Source of the DNA: Venturia oleaginea
Taxonomy: Eukaryota; Ascomycota; Dothideomycetes; Venturiales; Venturiaceae
Assembly: GCA_013176395.1 (NCBI GenBank)
Contig: JABMLP010000003.1
Span: forward strand, 1,364,001-1,428,000
Length of the DNA: 64,000 nucleotides
Reading direction: 5' to 3'
In this document: positions 55,690-62,854 of the stretch, in pieces
Layout: every line of letters starts with the position of its first letter
Position numbering within the stretch: position 1 is the first letter of the stretch
The notes under the pieces: generated by a model
Seen by the model: only the letters and a program-made list of their open reading frames with translations
Database searches by the model: none
Told to the model about the DNA's origin: nothing
Translations under genes and position numbers: made by a program

Positions 55690-56396
55690 ATACTTATTTG
55701 TACCCGGGACCATCTGGTTTTTCACAGCTATGCTGTAATTAGTATTCACTCCGATTTCCATCAGGTAATATATATCGCGGGCCTCGCGGACCTCCAACTC
55801 TCCGTGAGAAGGGGTATCACTTACAACCTGTTCGACTGATTCGACTGGTTCGACTTGTTCGACCTGTCCATATGGTTGCTCGACTTGAGCTGCAACGACA
55901 ACAACAGATCTTCCGTTTTTGGATCCCCCGTTTGTAGATCCCGTCCCCTTTTTACACTTTCTATCGAACATATTAGAGCATACTCGTTACAAGAGCAAGA
56001 AGGTTGATGTATCGATGCTTACCCTGCATGCCCTGGTTCTGGCTCACAACTATGTGCTCTAATTAGCGTCCTTCTCCGAATCCCATCATGTAAGATATGA
56101 CTTACTGTCCCTTCACCGCCCCATCTGGCTTGTCGGCTGAGGCTCTGGCGATAACAATGAATCTTCCGTTCTTGGGACCCGTCCCCTGTTTACACCTCCT
56201 ACCGAACGTATTAGAGCATTCTCGGTAAAAAGCAAGAAGATTGATGTTGCTGATGCTTACCCTGGATGCCCTGGTTCTGGCTCACAACTATGTACTCTAA
56301 TTAGCGTCCCCTCCAATTTCCATAATGTAAGATATGGCTTACGGTTTTCTGATCGACCCGTTTGGATTGTCGGCTGGGGCTGCGAAAGCCACGGCA
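55690..56396 (-). repeat. Tandem exon-intron duplication, about three 235-330 bp units
   Basis: Plus-strand landmarks recur. CTCTAATTAGCGTCC follows GGCTCACAACTATGT near 56041-56070 and again near 56280-56308, with a diverged counterpart near 55725-55760. TATTAGAGCATACTCG or TATTAGAGCATTCTCG recurs near 55970 and 56209, with TATTAGAGCCATACTCG near 55643. Each unit holds one 27-nt Cys exon and its two introns, so splice sites were duplicated with the coding parts. Confidence 0.75.
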
Positions 56397-56501
56397 CTAG
56401 TGATGTGGTAGCATCCGGTATACATGAGTCAGGAGGTTGATAATGGAGATGATGTACCTAATGCCAGCAATGGCTATGAAGATCGTCTTTGCGAAGAGCA
56501 T
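55694..56501 (-). CDS. Secreted protein with tandem cysteine-bearing repeats, candidate effector-like (139 aa, 7 exons)
   Basis: Proposed exons are 56458..56501, 56343..56396, 56261..56287, 56106..56198, 56023..56049, 55825..55960 and 55694..55732, 420 nt, all in phase. Exon 1 and the start of exon 2 give a signal peptide, MLFAKTIFIAIAGISAVAFA, with an AFA-A cleavage site. The rest consists of repeated modules: CEPEPGHPGRCKQGTG and CEPEPGHAGKCKKGTG, each made by a 27-nt exon joined to the next exon, and a last partial CEKPDGPGYK. Between them are PKNGRFIVIARASADKPDG and SKNGRSVVVVAAQ, then a VEQ-rich linker. Introns are 55-92 nt with GTAAG donors, CTAAT-like branch sites and TAG acceptors; the last acceptor choice (CAG at 55733) is the least sure. 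No domain is known to me. Duplicated exon-intron units fill the locus. Function unknown; secretion is predicted. Confidence 0.6.
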
Positions 56502-57118
56502 AGTGTAGAAATTAATGGAGATCAAAGAACGGATCTGTGGGAAAACCTGGAACCTTCGCCCTAAAGGCCGGTCTCCTTTATATACTCAATCCACCAAGCC
56601 CTTGGCATTTCGGACATCAGTGTCGAACAATGAAGGACTATTCTTTCCTCGCGATGTCCAATAGAAATGCCGGACATCATGCTTACCATATCATGCCATG
56701 TGCTCTTTCTCTAGCGGGAGTTAAGACTCCGGACAGGCGAGCAATGTTTTGGAAAGTAAAACGTCGGAGATTGTTCCGCGGAAGTCTTCACACCTCTCAT
56801 TGCAGCCATTTGATAGGTGTTTACAAGGTTCCTCGGATTGACCGGATCTACTATGAATTCCGTGCAAAGGCGTGCGAGAGACAATGATAGTACGGCTGGT
56901 CTCTGTTAGCATTTTGAGTCGACTCAATTTTCCTACAGAGAATCTAGCCTTGCAAGCCTTTTCTCATGTACATCGTCGTACGGAGCTTACGGTAGCTTCA
57001 GATCGATGATGTGGTTCTGGACCACCCAACAGTTTACCTATCATTTCCCGCCGAAGATAGCGAATACCGAGTAGGGCATATACTTGGTCTTCTCTTGGGA
57101 CGAGGCGAGACCTCGCAC
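56502..57118. other. Promoter side of the secreted gene and unassigned sequence
   Basis: About 600 bp upstream of the secreted-repeat gene. A plus-strand open frame at 56537-56887 has no signal peptide or domain and is not called. Confidence 0.35.
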
Positions 57119-57120
57119 TA

Positions 57121-57237
57121 CTATGGTCTGATGCCGTTTAAACGTGGTTGCATCCCCCTTGTACGATCCATACTTCACAGCAAAAACACCCCATGAAGAT
57201 CTAGCTCCACCCACGTTTAATCGGCATCAGACCATAG
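57121..57237. mobile_element. 117-bp MITE with TA target duplication, mariner-like ends
   Basis: Inverted repeats of 27 bp at 57121-57147 and 57211-57237 start CTATGGTCTGATGCCG and differ by one base. TA dinucleotides (57119-57120, 57238-57239) flank it. The first seven bases, CTATGGT, match the ends of the Tc1/mariner element at 49993-51383, suggesting mobilisation by that or a related transposase. Confidence 0.85.
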
Positions 57238-57239
57238 TA

Positions 57240-58028
57240 TGTAAGTACTCGTGCTCTTGTTAAACGAGAGGGCGGGGATCGGGATTACAAGTAGCTACAG
57301 GGTACTGCGTAGACACCGAGGCTAGATAAGACATATTTTAGTTGGCTTGGTGCATTTACTTCCTAAACAGGATAATTATAGAAGCAAATCCACATATGAG
57401 CGAGGCACTTTTCGGTACTTATCCCCAGCCGACTAACGATGAGAGGCTATTCGCTCCTTTCAGGCGCCGAGTTCCCTGGCTCTATTCATCCTCGCAGCGG
57501 ACTGTTTGTGGGCCGAAGACCTTTCTATGAGTATTGAATTAGAGAACCGTGTAACGTTGTGTGAGTCTCTGAGTCGAGCGCTAGCTTATAAGTCGTGCGT
57601 CTCCACATACTGCCTGATGTTCGCAATAATGCTTATTCAATCTTCAGTTCTCCAAGTTCTTTAGTCCGGGTTAGGTAGATACCAACTGTATCAAAGATCC
57701 TTGCGGGGTATGGAATCGTTCGGAAAGCCCGATCAATCACTCTAGCTATAAGTATAGTAAAGTACCCTTGTTACATTATCTTTCGAACTCGAAAGTGACC
57801 CGGCTGGTAAACTTGACGGAGGTGGGACTTCAGTTTAATTGAAAAGTCGGTAGATTCGGAATCAAATCCCATCACCTTTGTGGGTATGGGCGAAATCCTT
57901 TCTATTGCTGTTATTCTGTTCGTGGACACTTGGCGTTTTTCGAAAATAGTCTTGCTATCTGTAGCGTAGGTACTGACGTAGAATATTGGATACCCTTGCC
58001 TAAATAAAATCTCGATTTTGATATTCCT
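57240..58028. other. Intergenic repeat-rich sequence
   Basis: About 790 bp without recognised genes. An open frame at 57342-57530 shows no domain. Confidence 0.35.
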
Positions 58029-58069
58029 TAACGTAATCCACCATCGAGCGGTACACACCACCGAGCGGA

Positions 58070-59734
58070 ATGCCACCACAACTAGTCAATACAAAGGCCC
58101 AGAAAGAGGGTCAACTACTCCTTGCTCATGATGCTTATTTGAAAGGCCATTTTCCAAGTATTCGAAAGGCCGCTGATGCCTATTCAGTCCCATTTACTTC
58201 CCTTGCCTCCCGTCTTCGCGGACGCGCTTCTCGCGTCGATTCGCGCCCAAATTGCCAAAAGCTTACGGATACGGAAGAGGAGGTCGTTGAGCATTGGATA
58301 CTATCTATGGATGAAAGAGGTTATCCATTGACCGTTACTGGGGTACGCGATGCGGCAAAAACCGTACTCGAGCAGCGTGTAGGCTCAGATTGCAAAATCG
58401 ATGTCAATTGGCCTCAGCGATACATCAACCGCCGCCCTAGCCTCAAATCGCGATATTCACGCAGCTACGATAATCAAAGGGCAAGATGCGAAGATCCAGC
58501 CCTTATTGGGGCCTGGTTTCGGCTTGTACAAAACACAATCGCTAAATACGGCATCCTCAATAACGATATCTACAACTTCGACGAAACTGGCTTTGCAATG
58601 GGCCTTGCAAGTACCTCACGCGTAGTTACTGCCTCAGATAGGCGTGGCAGACCCCCTCAATTACAGCCTGGCGATCGCGAATGGGTTACGGCAATCGAAT
58701 CGATCAATGCGCTGGGTTGGAGCCTCCCGCCGATGGTGATCTTCAAAGGCAAGGTACATATATCATCTTGGTACGAAAACAACAATCTACCGCCTGATTG
58801 GACAATCGCTTTGAGTACAAATGGATGGACTAACGACAAGCTTGGATTACATTGGTTAAAAGAGGTTTTCGAGCCAAATACAGCTGCAAGAAAGGTTGGT
58901 AGTTATCGACTACTAATTCTGGATGGCCACGGCAGCCACGCAACGCCAGAATTTGATCAATTTTGTGCAGACCGGATGATTATTACTCTTTGTATGCCAC
59001 CGCATTCATCACATCTCCTTCAACCTCTCGATATTGGTTGTTTTTCGGTCCTCAAGCGTACCTACGGCCACCAAGTCTCGGAATATATGAGGCTTGGCAT
59101 AAATCATATCGACAAAATTGAGTTCCTTCACGCCTTTAAAATTGCTCGAATTAGTGCCCTCACACTAAGCAATATTCAACGCAGCTTCACTGCTGCCGGT
59201 CTCGTACCTTTTGATCCAGATCAGGTACTTTCAACCATCCAGATTAGGCCATCTACCCCTACAGCGCCCTTGGCCGCAAACCAAGAGCAATGGCAACCAG
59301 AAACACCTCAGAATCTAACCCAGATAGAGCTGCAGGTAGCTACAATCAAAGGCTATCTTAAGAGACGTTCAAAAAGTCCACCAACACCAACAGATCAGGC
59401 CCTTAATCATCTTGTCAAGGGCTGCCAGATCGCGATGCAAGGCGCCGCTTTACTAGCTGCGGAAAATGAGAAATTAAGGGCTGCAAATGAGAGGCAGAAG
59501 CGAAAGAGGCAACTAAAAAGGAGATGTATTAGTCAATCAAGCGCTTTAACTGTTGCAGAGGGCTCAAGCTTACTTCAACTTTCTAAAGAAGCTTCGGTTA
59601 TCAGCAGTAACCAGGTTGATCAAGAGCCTTATATTGAGGAAGAACCAGCAAATGAAGAGGAGAACATTGTAATTACTTGTTTTATTTGTCGCAGTGGTGA
59701 CCATTTTGCAATCAACTGTCAGAAATATAGATAG
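58070..59734 (+). CDS. Fot1/pogo-type transposase with C-terminal zinc knuckle (554 aa), intact
   Basis: An uninterrupted frame runs from ATG 58070, 40 nt inside the left terminal repeat. It has an N-terminal Psq-type helix-turn-helix (SIRKAADAYSVPFTSLASRL), a CENP-B-like second half (WILSMDERGYPLTVTGVRD, NWPQRYINRRPSLKSRYSR), and the DDE_1 domain with IYNFDETGFAMG, LLILDGHGSHATPEF and LLQPLDIGCFSVLK carrying the three acidic residues. A charged coiled segment follows (LLAAENEKLRAANERQKRKR), and the C-terminus has CFICRSGDHFAINC, a C-x2-C-x4-H-x4-C zinc knuckle as in retroviral-type nucleocapsid motifs. The protein appears fully intact. It could act in trans on element B. Confidence 0.92.
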   Translation: MPPQLVNTKAQKEGQLLLAHDAYLKGHFPSIRKAADAYSVPFTSLASRLRGRASRVDSRPNCQKLTDTEEEVVEHWILSMDERGYPLTVTGVRDAAKTVLEQRVGSDCKIDVNWPQRYINRRPSLKSRYSRSYDNQRARCEDPALIGAWFRLVQNTIAKYGILNNDIYNFDETGFAMGLASTSRVVTASDRRGRPPQLQPGDREWVTAIESINALGWSLPPMVIFKGKVHISSWYENNNLPPDWTIALSTNGWTNDKLGLHWLKEVFEPNTAARKVGSYRLLILDGHGSHATPEFDQFCADRMIITLCMPPHSSHLLQPLDIGCFSVLKRTYGHQVSEYMRLGINHIDKIEFLHAFKIARISALTLSNIQRSFTAAGLVPFDPDQVLSTIQIRPSTPTAPLAANQEQWQPETPQNLTQIELQVATIKGYLKRRSKSPPTPTDQALNHLVKGCQIAMQGAALLAAENEKLRAANERQKRKRQLKRRCISQSSALTVAEGSSLLQLSKEASVISSNQVDQEPYIEEEPANEEENIVITCFICRSGDHFAINCQKYR

Positions 59735-59799
59735 GAATATTTAAAAATGAGAGATTTATTGGTGCATAATAGAGTAATTGATGAGGATACGAAAATGTG
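59735..59799. other. 3' end of element A before the nested insertion
   Basis: A short AT-rich stretch after the transposase stop, ending in GAAAATGTGTA where element B begins at the TA (59800-59801). Confidence 0.6.
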
Positions 59800-59801
59800 T
59801 A

Positions 59802-60909
59802 ACGTGTTTCACCACTCACTTGGCCACCCCAACCACTAAATCTCAAGTCATCGTGCGATAAACCTCCCACCAATACAGCTTTTATTAAAATAATTCTAAC
59901 AATACATTCTTTACGTGTTTGGGCATCGATTAATCTTATGACCTTGAATACCGCAGCCACTACATGTTGGTAATGCTCGCTGTCGTACGAAGACTTCCTG
60001 ATCTTGAACACTATCTCTAGAGCTATTTTCGCATCCCTCGACCAAGAACTGACCCTGTTGAGCTTGTAAAACGCCTCAATATGCAATATATCGTCTACGA
60101 TACTGTTGCTTCTGTTTTCGTCGTTGGTTCTCTGTACGAAGCTTCCTATTCTCTTCTGCAAGTATTACTGCTGAATTCATTGCGACTTGACATCCTTTGA
60201 TGAGTTGACCAGTTGCTTGACTACTTGGGCTCTGAGATTGGCGGTGAAGAAGATTTCGGACGAGCTGAGCCTGCTGCTCAAGCTGAGCTATCGTACGAGG
60301 AGTTTCTGACGTCCACTGTGGCGCTACTCCATGGGGTGTACCTGGTGGTGAGGGCGTCTCTTCAACACGCTGAAACCACGCGTTGATTGTCGCTGGATCT
60401 TCGCATTTTGCACGCTGTGAATGGAATTTACGATTCTACTTCGTACAAAGCTCCGGCTGAGCGTTGATGAAGCGGGATACCCAGTTCTTCCCGACTAATG
60501 ACGGTGGAGGATTCGTACCGCGTTTTTCGAGTAAAGCGTTTGCCATTCGTCGTACGTCGATAATTTGGGGCGGAAATCCTCGTCGATCAAGGTCTAGGAT
60601 CCACTGAACCAGATCCTGCTCTTCATGTATTTGTAACTTTCTCTTTTGGTGGTTAGATTCGCTTCGTAGTTTACCACCTTGAAGACGAGACTGAAGTGTA
60701 GATCGAGGAATATCGTACAACGCTGAGATTTGACGTTGACTTAAATTTGGATTCGTCTGAAAGCTCTGCTTCGCAAGAAGTAATCTAGCCTCTTTGCAAG
60801 CCGATCCGGGGGTTGGTGTTGACATTATCGCGATAATTGTACGAAGGGATTAGACTTTTTGGTTGGGTGGCCAAGTGAGTGGGGTGGCCCAGTGAATGGT
60901 GAAACACGT
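59802..60909 (-). mobile_element. Nested pogo-like element B, internally deleted
   Basis: Ends ACGTGTTTCACCACTCACTT (59802-59821) and, inversely, ACGTGTTTCACCATTCACTG (60890-60909) are flanked by TA (59800-59801, 60910-60911). The right terminal region carries an internal near-duplication (GTGGCCAAGTGAGTGGGGTGG, then GCCCAGTGAATGG). At 1108 bp it is too short for a full transposase and is non-autonomous. Confidence 0.85.
59911..60825 (-). pseudogene. Element B transposase derivative lacking the DDE domain
   Basis: From ATG 60825 one frame runs 304 codons to TAA (59911-59913), with just two internal nonsense codons: TAG at 60438-60436 and TGA at 60078-60076. It encodes the Psq-type N-terminus (LSQRQISALYDIPRSTLQSR), the CENP-B-like part (WILDLDRRGFPPQIIDVRR, NWVSRFINAQPEL), then AKCEDPATINAWFQRV. 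This jumps straight to the post-catalytic linker PPGTPHGVAPQWTSETP, a coiled basic segment (AEENRKLRTENQRRKQKQ) and a CSGCGIQGHKINRC zinc knuckle. The whole catalytic domain is removed in frame. Both stops fit single C-to-T changes (CAG or CGA codons). Confidence 0.82.
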
Positions 60910-60946
60910 TACCGCCCGATGGTGGATTACGTTATGATTAGTAAGT

Positions 60947-61288
60947 TGTTACACGGGATCGGGAGGATCATGTGAACGCTCGAGCCTTGGCAAAGCGAGC
61001 GCTCGACACGCTCGATGCGCTCGATTGCGAGCGCCACGAGCGCAGGATTTCTTAGGATATGGATCTCTATATATAGGACGAGACTCTGCTCCCTCGGTGT
61101 CTCGTATCTTCACTCTCTAGCTGCTTCGCTATTGCTTTTAGTTACTTAGCACAATTCACGATTCTTATATCTTGCTAGCTTCGCTCCACTTGTTTGATAT
61201 GATATTGTCGCCCAGGACCACTTGAGCCCTACTGTACGGATTAGCCAAATCCAGCTAGACTACTTTGAGCCATAGCCTCTGCGTAACA
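60947..61288. mobile_element. LTR-like element (342 bp), related to the 44.3-kb copy
   Basis: It starts TGTTAC and ends GTAACA. The 3' part (61064-61288) matches 44580-44801 closely, including CTCTGCTCCCTCGGTGTCTC and TTTTAGTTACTTAGCACAAT. The 5' part is unrelated to the other copy and is packed with CTCGA/GCGAGCGC inverted words. No clear 5-bp duplication is visible. It starts only 13 bp after element A's TA. Confidence 0.62.
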
Positions 61289-61494
61289 TGTAGGTACATT
61301 CGCACTCATTGCCATACTGTCATGATCGAACTATGTTGGTATTCGAATGCAGTTAAACGTAGTTAAATGTGGTGGTTCTGCTCGATCAGGTCTAGCGCGA
61401 GACTGGTCGCAAGTACTTAGACTCGTCTCTACCTCTTAGTTAGCTCCTCATCCCTACAACTTCGCACATCCCATAGAATTCAAGTCATGCTTCC

Positions 61495-61727
61495 TGTCAC
61501 GGAGTGACACTGAGAATGTTACCATGAACTGGTATACACGTGACTTCAGCGCACGAACCAAGGAATCCCATATATACCTTGCGATTCCTCCCTGTACTTA
61601 GATTCTTCACGCAATGTTTTGATCCTTAGAACGATACTACCATTGACTTCTATCACGCCCGCTTATAGCTAGCACGGCTAATCATTTGTCGACGTGATCT
61701 ACGACTGCTTCTATTGGTCCCGTGACA
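61495..61727 (+). repeat. 5' LTR of the Ty3/gypsy element (233 bp)
   Basis: The ends TGTCACGG and CCGTGACA are perfect 8-bp inverted repeats of LTR type. A TATA-like CATATATACC at about 61570 suits a U3 promoter. The gag ATG lies only about 21 nt after the LTR, leaving little room for a primer-binding site; CTACATTGCGTCGTACAAACC in that gap does not begin with TGG, so the priming mechanism is unclear. Confidence 0.72.
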
Positions 61728-61748
61728 CTACATTGCGTCGTACAAACC

Positions 61749-62852
61749 ATGGCCACCGCCATTGAGATCCAAGAGATGCTTTCCGCTATGCAGGCATCCT
61801 TTATCGGCCTGCTAGAGAAAGCTTCGCAGTCCCAGAAAGCTTTGGAAGAAAAAGTGGACCTACTCCAAAGGGAACTTACGGTTCTCCGTTCCTCATCCAC
61901 CTCTCCAATAACGAACCTGACACCATCGCCACCCATAGACGACTTGCCAGAGCTCAAGAATAGCTCGCCCGATACGACCTCGGATACGACCCGAACAGCC
62001 TCCTCCCGACCCCAGCAACTCTCTGAACGACTCCCCGACCCTCCCATATTCACTGGGAAGAGACACGAACTGCCTGAGTTCCTCTACCAGCTAGAGAACA
62101 AGCTACAAGGCAACGCAGACCGTTACCCGAAAGACGAAAACAAACTACGTTACGCATTGAGCCGAATTGGGAAGGATGCCTCTGCACTAGTAACCTCCCA
62201 CCGTCCATCTACACTCGAAGCCTTCCTCTCGATCCTGAACCTCTCATATGGAGACCCGAACCGAAAGACAACCGCACAAACGAAACTGAGCCTCTTGAAA
62301 CAAGGAAGAAAGAGCTTCATAGCTCATTTTGCAGAGTTCCGACGCCTCGCTGGCGACGCAGGACTAAATGAAGAAGGACAGATCATGCAACTTCGTATGT
62401 CATTGAACCACGACCTGAAAACCAGTATGATCGGTGTCCAGATTCCCTCCTCGTTAAACGATTACGCTGCCCTGATCTCTTCCTACGATAATGATATCCG
62501 CTTCCTTCAGGATGAAAAGAAAAGCTTACCACGTTTGCCACACTTCTCTCTATCGTCAAAGGATCCAAACGCTATGGATATTGACGCAATCGAGAACTCT
62601 TATGCTCCTGTAGGCTCCCACGAACGTGAACGACGAAAGAAGGAAGGCCTCTGTTTCAAATGTGGCTCTTCGAAGCACATATCGCCTAACTGCAAAGCGC
62701 CGATCCCGACTACCCGAATCCGTTCTGCTTCCTTAAGTAGATATAGCCGAACCGCGTCTCCCCGTCGAAACACTCCGTCCCGTTCGTCGTCTTCAACCTC
62801 TTCCCGATCTGACTCATCAAAATACCGATCAAAAGGCAAGTCCCGAGCGTAA
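61749..62852 (+). CDS. Ty3/gypsy gag protein (367 aa)
   Basis: The frame from ATG 61749 (CCATGG context) is intact to TAA 62850-62852. The N-terminus is a helical segment (MATAIEIQEMLSAMQASFIG), then an S/T/P-rich linker, a capsid-like domain including LPEFLYQLENKLQGNADRYP and FRRLAGDAGLNEEGQIMQLR, and a C-terminal CFKCGSSKHISPNC zinc knuckle with a basic serine/arginine-rich tail. This is the structural protein that packages element RNA in virus-like particles. Confidence 0.88.
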   Translation: MATAIEIQEMLSAMQASFIGLLEKASQSQKALEEKVDLLQRELTVLRSSSTSPITNLTPSPPIDDLPELKNSSPDTTSDTTRTASSRPQQLSERLPDPPIFTGKRHELPEFLYQLENKLQGNADRYPKDENKLRYALSRIGKDASALVTSHRPSTLEAFLSILNLSYGDPNRKTTAQTKLSLLKQGRKSFIAHFAEFRRLAGDAGLNEEGQIMQLRMSLNHDLKTSMIGVQIPSSLNDYAALISSYDNDIRFLQDEKKSLPRLPHFSLSSKDPNAMDIDAIENSYAPVGSHERERRKKEGLCFKCGSSKHISPNCKAPIPTTRIRSASLSRYSRTASPRRNTPSRSSSSTSSRSDSSKYRSKGKSRA

Positions 62853-62854
62853 GT

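Larger units (their letters stand above)
58031..60932 (+). mobile_element. Fot1/pogo-like element A, its right end split by element B
   Basis: The left end ACGTAATCCACCATCGAGCG (58031-58050), preceded by TA, matches inversely the right end at 60912-60932 (CGCCCGATGGTGGATTACGT), followed by TA (60933-60934). The left repeat continues GGTACAC; its inverse GTGTACC is found as GTGTA at 59797-59801 and CC after 60911. So the right terminal repeat is interrupted at a TA by element B (59802-60909). Without B the element is about 1.8 kb with one transposase. Confidence 0.85.

Noticed and set aside
56537..56887. 116-codon plus-strand frame upstream of the secreted-repeat gene
   Set aside because: No recognisable content and likely promoter DNA of the divergent gene.
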